DNA of 64,000 nt from G963675935 sp963675935 (GTDB taxonomy: Bacteria; Planctomycetota; Planctomycetia; Pirellulales; Thermoguttaceae). The notes beneath the pieces were generated by a model. That model had not been told where the DNA came from and did no database searches. It saw only the letters and a list, made by a program, of their open reading frames with translations. Within the stretch, counting starts at the first letter, position 1; every line of letters begins with the position of its first letter. The position numbers and the translations under genes are program-made. Of the stretch, positions 51,401-58,853 are shown piece after piece. The DNA lies in contig CAXXPV010000003.1 of the NCBI GenBank assembly GCA_963675935.2, positions 1,364,001 through 1,428,000 of the forward strand, given 5' to 3'.

Positions 51401-53309
51401 TGCCGCGGAACCGAACCGGCAGCAGGTCGCCGATTTCGATTCGCTCGACCGCCGGCCCGAGAATCCGCCGCCCGGCAATCGCCAGTTGCACGGGCCGCGT
51501 GGGCGAGAGCGCGGCGGAAAGCCGAATGTCCAGCCGGCGAGCGCCATCGGGTCGCGGCTCGATCGACCAGTCGGACAGGCCGCCCGGCGGAATCGACTCG
51601 ACCGAGTCGATCGTCCAACGGCGCGTCACGTCGGCCTTGATGGCGAATCGCGCCTCGTCGGCGACATGAAATTGCACGGCGACCCGAGCCGTCGCTTGTT
51701 GGCCGTCAAGCTCGACCGCCGCGACGCTTTGCGTTTCCACCGTCGCCGCGCGACGCGACAGCCGCACCTCGACCGTCGAATCGGGATCGAACGATTGAAA
51801 CGACATCGACTGACCGATCCGCGGCGCCGACAGCGAACCGGCGTCGGTCTGAGCGCAACGGACCGGAACGATTCGGTCGATCGCGAGCGGCTCGGACACC
51901 AGCAGCGAAACGGCGCCTTCCTGCCAGATCGGTCCTTCCGCGCGGATTCGCGGCAGCCGCCAGGGCCGATCGAGCGTGGGCCGGCCGATTGCGGTCAGCC
52001 GCACAACCCGTTCCGTGTCGCGGATCGGCTCGGGAAGCCGGATCGCGACGCGAGTGCCCGCGCCGTCGGCCGCCGGAACGACCGACCACGCCATCGCCGC
52101 GTCGCCCAAGTGGGCCGACACCAGTTGCAACTCGGGATCGAGCAAAACCGTGATCTGTTCGAGCGGCTCATTGTGAACCCTTAGCTTCCACTGAACGGAA
52201 ACATCGATGCCTCGGAGCGAACAGTCGTAGGTCCGCGACTCGCGCAACAGCGCCAATTGTCGGCGTTGCCGAGCGGCGTCGGCCCGCACGATCCGCAGCC
52301 GGAAATGTTCGTTGCCGCCCAATTCGATCCTCCAACGTCGCAAATCTTCGCCGGCCGGTTCACTGCCCACGATCAACCCCCGATCGACCGTTGGCACAAA
52401 TCCTTCGGGCAAATCGAGGAGTAACTGGTTGGCCGGGGCGACAGGAATCTCGAATAGAAAGCTTATCGTGTCGGGCGAATCTCGACGGCCGGCCAGCGAC
52501 CAATCGAAGTTGAGCCGGCTCGAGCGCTCCGTCAAAACGCCGAGCCGGTTGTCGGCGGCCAAACCGAGTTGGGCGGGGTGTTCGGTTCCCTCTCCCTTTG
52601 GGAGAGGGGAGGCGGTCGCCCAAGTCGCACGGCCGACCGCCACGTTGCACGGCTCGAACGGCAGCATGGCGGGCGATGGTCCCGTCAGGGACACGTCGAG
52701 CACGGCATGGCCGACCAAGCGTTCGCCGACGAGTTTGGCCTCGTATCGGGCCGATGTCACCGCGGCCGGCGGGGCGGTCGGGGCCGCCGAATCGCGAGAA
52801 CGAGTGGCCGCGGTCAGCCGCTCGAATTCCGCCGCGTCCATCGGGAGATATTTCACGCCGTCGGTCGGCCAATCCTTCATGCGGTCGGCGGGCACGAGGA
52901 CGCGATGAAATCGGACAACCGTGTCCGATGATTTTTCGGCGCCCAGGGCCGCGGGAGCGATGACAAGACATAGAATTGCGGGCAGGAGCAGTATCCAGCC
53001 TCGTTTAGCCGGCGAGCTTGCTCGCCGCAACGACTGTTGGGCCGAAGGCCCTTCGTTCTCCCAGCCCAAGGCAACGCCCTGGGGAGAAGGATGACAATAG
53101 ACGAAATCGGCCCAACGGGCCAACCGTTCGCTGAATTCGCGGCGAATTGTTGGTCCGTTGGACCATTTGAACACAATTTCTTTGCGTTCCCGCTCCCCAG
53201 GGCGTTGCCCTGAGCTGGGCGAACGGCTGCTCCTTCGGAGCGAACATTCAAACGCATGGAGGGATACAAGCAGCTTTTCCGGCTTGTCAACATTGCGAAT
53301 CGTCTTCAT
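48453..53309 (-). CDS. Giant two-module membrane protein of unknown function, invaded by repeats
   Basis: 1618 aa if translated from ATG 53309, which shares ATGA with the upstream gene. A hydrophobic signal-like segment (WILLLPAILCLVIAPAALGA) appears only at about residue 100, after repeat-derived sequence, so the true start is uncertain. Two modules follow: one opening RFHRVLVPADRMKDWPTDGV, and a second, after two membrane helices near residue 940, opening MHRVFVPVDANRKPAGGKVF. Each is a long run of beta-sandwich-like segments. At least five repeat insertions keep the frame open, including family A (ILSAAKNLPR) and family C (EKESRPADGTYLPV in tandem). No catalytic motif is visible. The upstream 1105-aa gene carries a related module. 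Confidence 0.75.
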   Translation of the reverse strand: MKTIRNVDKPEKLLVSLHAFECSLRRSSRSPSSGQRPGERERKEIVFKWSNGPTIRREFSERLARWADFVYCHPSPQGVALGWENEGPSAQQSLRRASSPAKRGWILLLPAILCLVIAPAALGAEKSSDTVVRFHRVLVPADRMKDWPTDGVKYLPMDAAEFERLTAATRSRDSAAPTAPPAAVTSARYEAKLVGERLVGHAVLDVSLTGPSPAMLPFEPCNVAVGRATWATASPLPKGEGTEHPAQLGLAADNRLGVLTERSSRLNFDWSLAGRRDSPDTISFLFEIPVAPANQLLLDLPEGFVPTVDRGLIVGSEPAGEDLRRWRIELGGNEHFRLRIVRADAARQRRQLALLRESRTYDCSLRGIDVSVQWKLRVHNEPLEQITVLLDPELQLVSAHLGDAAMAWSVVPAADGAGTRVAIRLPEPIRDTERVVRLTAIGRPTLDRPWRLPRIRAEGPIWQEGAVSLLVSEPLAIDRIVPVRCAQTDAGSLSAPRIGQSMSFQSFDPDSTVEVRLSRRAATVETQSVAAVELDGQQATARVAVQFHVADEARFAIKADVTRRWTIDSVESIPPGGLSDWSIEPRPDGARRLDIRLSAALSPTRPVQLAIAGRRILGPAVERIEIGDLLPVRFRGIDQRKRWIALHTADPLALKLDGDARLHRIKPADLAPDVLSMFAEPPRGLLFEYDDRAASQTVSFVTQKAARPCNAAKASAPIVLIAETPRISACRLESWHPADGVARLVATYEVQPARRKTLRFSLPPEISRNNLRGLRIDGEPVEFVILSAAKNLPRVKESPVILRCAQNDNVEVELPADRKTVRVAVEWTAAGPSLGAFGSLPACAMPQPDLPTPAIHWTACLPPGYAWGGCGIMGDSSSRSRLPGVTSSRSRLPGETSRGQDSQESRPADGTYLPVEKESRPADGTYLPVEKESRPADGTYYGWTAQDVDLPAESSATIALRYVRVASMRLFGVVGFLLIAGLGCWIVRRHKAVAGLVALLLVCVGAARAEEPMHRVFVPVDANRKPAGGKVFVPEAFYKELYRRSAAPAQRPSAWLLCDAVYRGELTEESVSGRFVVNALRAQYELQTIERVARVRIPLRTDGANLLPGSVLLDGRAIEPEWEPSAAALTFEVAEPGRHRLELSLRPAMRGADRSSGFDLVIPRVAAARLELALPPNAPTVEVPSACGGVEVAPMMRMGARLSAELGPADRLAVRWREASPANGGRSAVDAEQLIWLKVQPGSVVVAARFNLRVTEGRIEQVQLAVDPKLRLLPLPGDEPPNVQMGSDSGQLRTITLRWPRPISDHVTFDATFLAAGVSAVGKIRLPRVEILGVQPTRRWMAYSVGAALDADERPEEPLETVSVAEFLKAWSGAMGPTDAANSSPNSENGKQPIPRAAYRLPADETGWTLSTRPHEPQVAVDQNLTLSFDEDRAEALFDARISVTSGYVFQHQLNGPKGLKIERVSVMEDDVDRVQRWSQDADGVITVFLNGPASGVQDLSIRGQLPVRRGEKMALPTMGVEKCQVRSATIRLHRRPSLRLTIDPRDTIALGMDAWAGWERKSALPPWNIGGDAADSSQGSSDLGTWVHTIPWDGEKSPPVHVTVEHETAGESEVPKL
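50490..50677. repeat. Tandem cluster of palindromic repeat family C inside the giant gene
   Basis: Three direct units starting GTAGGTCCCGTCTGCCGG separated by ACTCTTTTTCGACAGGCA, then inverted units ending GGCGAGACCTAC. Translated in frame as repeated ESRPADGTYLPVEK segments. The same family lies in the FecR gene at 45194-45297. Confidence 0.92.
50886..50960. repeat. Palindromic repeat family A inside the giant gene (copy 3)
   Basis: GTCATTCTGAGCGCAGCGAA plus an extra half unit and the reverse-complementary right arm ending GCTCAGAATGAC. Read in frame as ILSAAKNLPR and ILRCAQNDN, peptides diagnostic of this repeat. Confidence 0.9.
53002..53246. repeat. Composite of repeats at the 5' end of the giant gene
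   Basis: A family B half copy (TCGTTTAGCCGGCGAGCTTG, 53002-53028) and a roughly 200-bp inverted element whose ends are CCGAAGG/CCTTCGG with GGCAACGCCCTGGGG and CCCCAGGGCGTTGCC inside. Together they encode most of the first 100 residues before the signal-like segment. Confidence 0.8.
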
Positions 53310-56300
53310 CCGTGGGCGCTCCCCGGCGGCGGCGGCGGCGCAAACGGCAACGCCTGCGTCGATGGCGGATTGCCGAACGCGGCCATTTGGAAGTCGGTGT
53401 GCGTCGAGCCTACTTCGATGCGTGAACTGGAAGGCTCTTTTCGAGCCGCCGCTTGGCGTCGGCGAGCCGCGCCGCGTTCCAGCAGACCCGCCAGCAGCGT
53501 CAACACCAATCCGAGGCTGGCGGCCTGGGCCGCCAGCAAGGTTGGTTCCGGCGCGATAAGCCCGGCGGCCAACAGGGCAATGCCCGCAGCCAAAAGCACG
53601 GCCGGATGCCGGCACAGCGGCACGTAGATCAACAGCAAACCGGCCACCAACGCGGCGCCCGAGGCCCACAGCACAATCCAGGTTCGACCGGCCGTGCATA
53701 CTTCGGCCTCTTCGACATTGCCCAACGAACTGAACAAGTAGAGATTGGCTCGATCGGGCAGGCCGTCGCGCGGCGCGGCGCCAACCCACGTTTCCAATTG
53801 CGATTGATCGAGCACCGGATTGCGGCCCCAGAACCAACCGTCCCACGTCCAGAGAAACTCGCCGGTGAAACCCTCGGGAGCGGCCGTCAAATGTTCGTTG
53901 GCCGGCAGGATCAATTGCCAGTAGACCCGCTGCATCCATGCCTTGGGAATCAGTCGGGGGAATTCAAACTCGATCGCTCCACGCGGCGGACGCGGCGTCG
54001 AGAAATGGTAACGCAACTCGATCGTCGCCCGGCGCGACTCGCCACCGCCGCCGAGCGGAATCGAAAGCCGGCCGTCGCCCAATATTTTCGGTTCGACGCG
54101 GCAGCCATCGACCAGGACGGCCGCCCGCTGGGCGTCGGCCTCGGGCGGAAGAACGATTTCCAACTCATCGAGGTCGGTCGTGAAGTTGAATACGGCTCGA
54201 TCCTGCCTCGTGGTCGAGGTGAGCCACGATTGAATCCACGCCCGATCCACGAGGATCGATTCGTCGGCGGGGTCTTGTTTCGGTTGCACATCCAGATCGA
54301 GCGACGCGGCCGGTTCCTTGCTCGTCAACAGCGTATCGCGGGTGCGCCGCGAGCCGGTCTTGATTCTTTTCAACAGGCTGCCGTCGGCCGCGGTCCACGG
54401 TCCCTTCCGCGGTGTCACGCGAAGATTTCTGTCGGTATTGACGATGGCCCTGTTCGTCCGCAACTCACCGTCGGAGGGCATCGGCAGCGGGATCGAAACC
54501 GGATCGGCCAACACGACCGTGTAGCTCAACGTCAGTTCCAACGGGCCGATGCAAGGCTCGGGCAACGTCAGCCGCGCGAGCGCCGTCGCGCGGGCGTTCG
54601 CCCCCGCAAGATCGTCGGCAGTCACCACCGGAGAGAGCGACTCGCCATGACCGGTCCGAATCGAAATCCGGGTGGATGCCGCCAGCGCGCGAGGAATGGC
54701 CACGGTCAACTGATCGACCGGCTCGTGGGAAATTTCATAGCGGAACGTCTGCTCGACCGTCGCCGTGCGGCCGACGATCGTCGCGTGGCTGCTTGCATCG
54801 ACCGCGATTCGCCGCGGATGGACGCGGAAATCGGCCGCGAAAACAGCGTTGCCGTCGCCGCCTCGGTAATAGAGCGGCGACTGCCGCGGCGCCGCGGGGA
54901 GCGCCGGCGGAACGCCGGTTCGCTGCCGCACCAGGCCCTCGATGAGCCGGTTGTTCGGCGTCAGTTCCACGTTATCGGCGGCCGTGACGGCCAACGAGGC
55001 CGGCCCGATCGCGCCGGCCTTGGGCGCCGGCAGCGGCGCGACCACCGAGGTTGCCTTGGCCGCGATAGCCCGATGCGCCCGCAACTGCAATTCGATCGTT
55101 CCCGAGGTTGGCCGCACGAGCGGAATCGAAACGACGTCCGACGTGGTCGAAAGGCCATCGACGGCCACGAGACTCTCCGGCCCGACCTCGTCGAGCGTCC
55201 AGCCGGGAATCGCAACGTCGAGCGTCGAAACCTTCGCGCCGCGGATCGTGTAGGTCAGTCGGCCGTCGAGCCGAATCCGATCACGTTCGACCGACAGCGC
55301 ATAGACAGGTTCGACGCCGATCCTGGTTTTCCGCGGCGCCAGCTTGATCGGCAATGAATAGGGCGTCGCGGCATACTCGAAGCCGGCGACGATGTTGGTT
55401 TCGCGGCGAAGAGCCTCGGGCAGCGGATCGATCTGCCGGATTTCGCGGCCTTCGCCCCAAAGCACCTGCCAGTCGCCGTCGGCGGCCACCGCCATTGTGC
55501 CCCACTGTCGCGCCGCTCCGACGACCTCGAATCCGGCCAATTCGCACCACGCGGCGTTCTTCACCGGATCGTGATTTCGGCGGCAACTCAGGCGAATTTC
55601 TACCGGCCCGGCTGTCTTTTTCGGCAGCCGCACCTCGACTGCTTGCTGTCCGTTCCGAGAAGCGACCGGCGTTACGGTGGTGCCGTTTGATTTGCCGGGT
55701 GAAAGTTCCGCATCGGACGGCAGCCGAACCGTCAGCCGGTCGAACGCCGCGCCGAGACTTCGCACCGAGAGCGTCGCCTCGGTGGAGATCGAGCGGCCGT
55801 CGAGCCGAGCAATCACCGTGCCTGTGGCCTCTAACACGACGGGCGATTCCGACGCCGAGGGACCGGCCTTCCGCCAGGCCAATTGGAAATCGCCGCCAAG
55901 CCCGACGACATTAAACTCGGTGGAACCGTCTTTTGCCGCGGCCGAGGCCAGCAACGTGGCGCCCTCCGAGACGGAGCCGACCGCGCCGGCTTTCGACGCC
56001 GTGAGTTTCAGTTCCGAGGCCGTGGCCCGAGGCGACGCAAGATTCAACCGCGTTTCGTCGCCGACGACCTCGAGTGGCGTCAACAGCGTCAAAGTGATCT
56101 CGTGCCGCGAATCGGCTTTGCCGCGAATCCAGCAGACGTATCCGGCGTCTTTCTCATATTGCACGAACTGCCGGCCGTCGCCTTTGTACTTGACGGCGCC
56201 GCGAAGCAAAGCCTGGTCGAGCCGCAGCGGCACGCGCACCCAGTCGTCGTCGCGCACAACCACCTGAAACTCGACGGTCAGTTCGGCGTGCGTCTCGCCG

Positions 56301-56623
56301 GCCGTGCCGACGGCCGACATTCGTTGCAGACTATAGGGCGGCGGCTGATCGCGCGGGCCAAGCTGGTTCTTCAGTTTGTAGAGGTCGGCGAAATCCTGGT
56401 ATTGAAAATCGAGAACCGGCTGAAGATTGCCTTGTTTGTCGGGCAGATAGTAGATCGAGGGCCGCGACTCCTCGATTCGAGGGGCCGAGCGTGCCGTGGC
56501 GGTCGGGGGCGATAGGGCCGGCTTGGTAGCAGTCAATGCACCGCCCTGCTGTGCCGTGGCTACACAGCACAAGACAAGCAGGTGGCATGCCGCCGCCGCG
56601 ATAGGCCGCAATGAGTTCAACAA
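53306..56623 (-). CDS. Giant secreted/membrane protein of unknown function (single module)
   Basis: 1105 aa from TTG 56623, chosen because GGGAGG lies seven bases upstream; an in-frame GTG at 56638 has no such site. Signal peptide SLRPIAAAACHLLVLCCVAT. It opens with SRPSIYYLPDKQGNLQPVLD and YQDFADLYKLKNQL, a motif like those that open both modules of the downstream protein, followed by about 900 residues of beta-rich sequence and one or two C-terminal membrane helices (TWIVLWASGAALVAGLLLIY, AVLLAAGIALLAAGLIAPEP), ending in a Pro-rich tail. It overlaps the next gene by ATGA. Such tandem genes occur in planctomycetes; function unknown. Confidence 0.8.
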   Translation of the reverse strand: MLNSLRPIAAAACHLLVLCCVATAQQGGALTATKPALSPPTATARSAPRIEESRPSIYYLPDKQGNLQPVLDFQYQDFADLYKLKNQLGPRDQPPPYSLQRMSAVGTAGETHAELTVEFQVVVRDDDWVRVPLRLDQALLRGAVKYKGDGRQFVQYEKDAGYVCWIRGKADSRHEITLTLLTPLEVVGDETRLNLASPRATASELKLTASKAGAVGSVSEGATLLASAAAKDGSTEFNVVGLGGDFQLAWRKAGPSASESPVVLEATGTVIARLDGRSISTEATLSVRSLGAAFDRLTVRLPSDAELSPGKSNGTTVTPVASRNGQQAVEVRLPKKTAGPVEIRLSCRRNHDPVKNAAWCELAGFEVVGAARQWGTMAVAADGDWQVLWGEGREIRQIDPLPEALRRETNIVAGFEYAATPYSLPIKLAPRKTRIGVEPVYALSVERDRIRLDGRLTYTIRGAKVSTLDVAIPGWTLDEVGPESLVAVDGLSTTSDVVSIPLVRPTSGTIELQLRAHRAIAAKATSVVAPLPAPKAGAIGPASLAVTAADNVELTPNNRLIEGLVRQRTGVPPALPAAPRQSPLYYRGGDGNAVFAADFRVHPRRIAVDASSHATIVGRTATVEQTFRYEISHEPVDQLTVAIPRALAASTRISIRTGHGESLSPVVTADDLAGANARATALARLTLPEPCIGPLELTLSYTVVLADPVSIPLPMPSDGELRTNRAIVNTDRNLRVTPRKGPWTAADGSLLKRIKTGSRRTRDTLLTSKEPAASLDLDVQPKQDPADESILVDRAWIQSWLTSTTRQDRAVFNFTTDLDELEIVLPPEADAQRAAVLVDGCRVEPKILGDGRLSIPLGGGGESRRATIELRYHFSTPRPPRGAIEFEFPRLIPKAWMQRVYWQLILPANEHLTAAPEGFTGEFLWTWDGWFWGRNPVLDQSQLETWVGAAPRDGLPDRANLYLFSSLGNVEEAEVCTAGRTWIVLWASGAALVAGLLLIYVPLCRHPAVLLAAGIALLAAGLIAPEPTLLAAQAASLGLVLTLLAGLLERGAARRRQAAARKEPSSSRIEVGSTHTDFQMAAFGNPPSTQALPFAPPPPPGSAHG

Positions 56624-57477
56624 GACCGAGCCTCCCACCGGTTATGCCGATAGATTCCAACCAAGACGCCCATTTTATACCTTGCACGGGCGCTTGTGAT
56701 ACATTTTTCCCGAGGAAAAACAAGTATCGCTTCAAGCCGTGTGCAATATACCTGGACGGCGGCTCGGATAGGAGTATCGCAGATGAGATCTGTTCCTAGA
56801 TTCTAGTGTACTTAGAACGGTGAGGAGAATAAAGAGTTGGGCATGGAAATTCCGTGGGGGGGGGCAGATTTCCTCGTTTTCACGCGCAGAGCTTGTGAAT
56901 TTTTACAAATGACCACTGTAGGAGGCAACTCCCGTCGACGATCATGTGGTGTTTTTGCCGGGAGAAATGCAAAGTCGCATTTTGGGGATAGATGGGAAAA
57001 ACCGTCATTCTGAGCGCAGCGAAGAATCTCGTTGGTCCACAAGAACTTACGCGATACCACGGAGATTCTTCGCTGCGCTCAGAATGACGGTTTCCTGGAC
57101 TTTGCAGTTCTCCTGGTGTTTTTGCGTGTTTCGCCGCACAATCGGCGACGGGAGTCACCTCCTACAATCCGAAAAACACTATTTTAACGGGCTGCTAACC
57201 ATGAAAAACGCCCCCCCCCGATAGCACATTTTTTGTCGGATGGTTGGATCAATCGCGGAAGGGCAATCGGTTTAAGATCGTGGTCGTGGATTGCGGCAGC
57301 CGCAGTCCCGGCATTTTTCGGAAATATGCGGCCAATCCCTACAATCCGCAAGCATGGGCCACCAAGAAAGGTAGTCTATTAGTAGAGGGACGACCGGATT
57401 AGCTAATACATGTCGAGTTACTACCTGTTGGTCTAGCGTGAATGGGTTAGCTAGCTTGTCCGGCGTCGAGGTGCAAC
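56624..57477. other. Intergenic region with repeats
   Basis: No gene. It contains copies of the ACTGTAGGAGG...GGCGACGGGAGTC repeat (56915-56942 and 57137-57170), the family A palindrome at 57003-57089, and homopolymer runs (G8 near 56858, C8 near 57211). Promoters of the giant-protein operon (minus strand) and the zinc-ribbon gene (plus strand) should lie at its two ends. Confidence 0.6.
57003..57089. repeat. Long palindromic repeat, family A (copy 4)
   Basis: CGTCATTCTGAGCGCAGCGA and reverse-complementary right arm ending CTGCGCTCAGAATGACG, with a central spacer of about 30 bp. Confidence 0.9.
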
Positions 57478-57657
57478 ATGCGTATTCCTTGTCCGTACTG
57501 CCAAGCGACGATCGTTCAGATCATGAATCGCGATGGACCGAATTTCTGCCCCCAGTGCCGCAAGCTCTTCTACGTTTCCGATGAGCCAAGCACACCGCCG
57601 TGGATTCTCGGTGTCCTCGCAATTCTGTTGTGCAACCTTCAGATCATGGCCCAGTGA
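57478..57657 (+). CDS. Zinc-ribbon miniprotein with one membrane helix (59 aa)
   Basis: ATG 57478 preceded by GAGGTG. The protein starts MRIPCPYCQATIVQIMNRDG and has a second pair FCPQCRKLF, giving a four-cysteine zinc ribbon; the C-terminus PPWILGVLAILLCNLQIMAQ is hydrophobic enough for a membrane helix. Similar short zinc-ribbon membrane proteins occur in planctomycetes; role unknown. Confidence 0.6.
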   Translation: MRIPCPYCQATIVQIMNRDGPNFCPQCRKLFYVSDEPSTPPWILGVLAILLCNLQIMAQ

Positions 57658-57731
57658 ATGCTGCAAGTGAATGGAACAATCCTTGCGAAACCGCAAGCGG
57701 TTTCAGAACGAGACGGATTGTTCCCCCTTCC

Positions 57732-58799
57732 TCATTCTTCCTTCAACCCTGATTTCTTTCTCTCCCGCAACCGCAGCACGGCCTCGACGAGACGGCCGGG
57801 GCCGTGGCGAATCACGTCGCACGCCGGAAGGCCCAACCGCCGGACGATCCGATCGCATTCCACCGCCACCTCGTCGTCGGAAAACCGACTGCCATTCACC
57901 GCCACGCCGATCGCTCGACACGGGTGCATGATGTTCGCCGCCGACTCATAAAACTCGACGACCTTTTCGAGCGAGGGCAGCCGCACGTCTTCCATGCCGT
58001 AGAAGTTCTCGCGGCCCATTTCGTAGCAGACGATCAGTCCGTCGGGCATCAGGCCGTGCAACAGCCCAAGCGCGACGCAAGAATAGCGAGGGTGAAACAA
58101 GCTGCCTTGCCCCTCGACGACGATGGCGGCGTGATGCTGATGGGCCAACACGAGTTTTTCGGCCGCGCCGCTGACGAAATCCGAAACAACCCGATCGATC
58201 GGACATCCGCCGCCGGCCACGAGGATGCCGGTTTGTCCGGTGGCGACGAAGGCGGCGTCGACGCCCGCGCGGTTCAAGCCGTCGGCCAGTTCGACGCTCG
58301 TGACCATTTTGCCGACGCTGCAATCGTTGGCCACGGTATGGATTCGCAGGCAGCCGTCGCGCAGTCCGCGGCGATTGGCCACGTCTCGCTCATCGTTCCA
58401 CCGAACGTCGATGAGTTCGACGCCGTGACGCTGGGCTTCTTCTCGAAACTCCGCGTCATCGGCGAGGAAATCGTGCAGGCCGGAGACGACGGTCATTTTT
58501 CGAGCGATGGCCTCCAGGATAACCGGCCGCCAGGCGAGCGGGATTTTTCCGCCCGGCGGAGCGATGCCCACCAGCAGGGTGTTTGCCTCTGGACAGTCGG
58601 CCAGCGAAGCGACACAGGGGATTTTCCCGCCGACGCCGCCGACTCCAAAAACCTCTTGGCAGGTTTTGCCCGCCGATTGCCGGTCGAGCACGGCGACCAC
58701 TTCGTCGGGCCGATAGCGGATCAAACAGATCGCGGTCTTGGCGGTGTTGGGATCATTAAAACCATCGGTGATAATCGCCATGCGGCGTGGGGCGTTCAT
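57732..58799 (-). CDS. DUF1611 family (DgcN-like) protein
   Basis: 355 aa. N-terminal Rossmann-like part (MAIITDGFNDPNTAKTAICL) and the DUF1611 core with a P-loop-like TVANDCSVGKMVTSVELADG, then GQTGILVAGGGCPIDRVVSD, FVSGAAEKLVLAHQ and VVEGQGSLFHPRYSCVALGL. DUF1611 includes DgcN, an N-acetyltransferase acting on D-glutamate; whether this member does so is not clear. It is the last gene of the GH95 operon, 54 bp after the MFS gene. Confidence 0.85.
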   Translation of the reverse strand: MNAPRRMAIITDGFNDPNTAKTAICLIRYRPDEVVAVLDRQSAGKTCQEVFGVGGVGGKIPCVASLADCPEANTLLVGIAPPGGKIPLAWRPVILEAIARKMTVVSGLHDFLADDAEFREEAQRHGVELIDVRWNDERDVANRRGLRDGCLRIHTVANDCSVGKMVTSVELADGLNRAGVDAAFVATGQTGILVAGGGCPIDRVVSDFVSGAAEKLVLAHQHHAAIVVEGQGSLFHPRYSCVALGLLHGLMPDGLIVCYEMGRENFYGMEDVRLPSLEKVVEFYESAANIMHPCRAIGVAVNGSRFSDDEVAVECDRIVRRLGLPACDVIRHGPGRLVEAVLRLRERKKSGLKEE

Positions 58800-58853
58800 G
58801 GCGAAAGTCTAATGGAAAAGAGCGAAAGTGTGCAAGGCCAGGGCGGAACCGCG

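Noticed and set aside
51321..55357. Long plus-strand frames of 287 to 634 codons opposite the giant genes
   Set aside because: They are antisense shadows of GC-rich coding sequence; the opposite-strand proteins have signal peptides, coherent beta domains and coupled starts.
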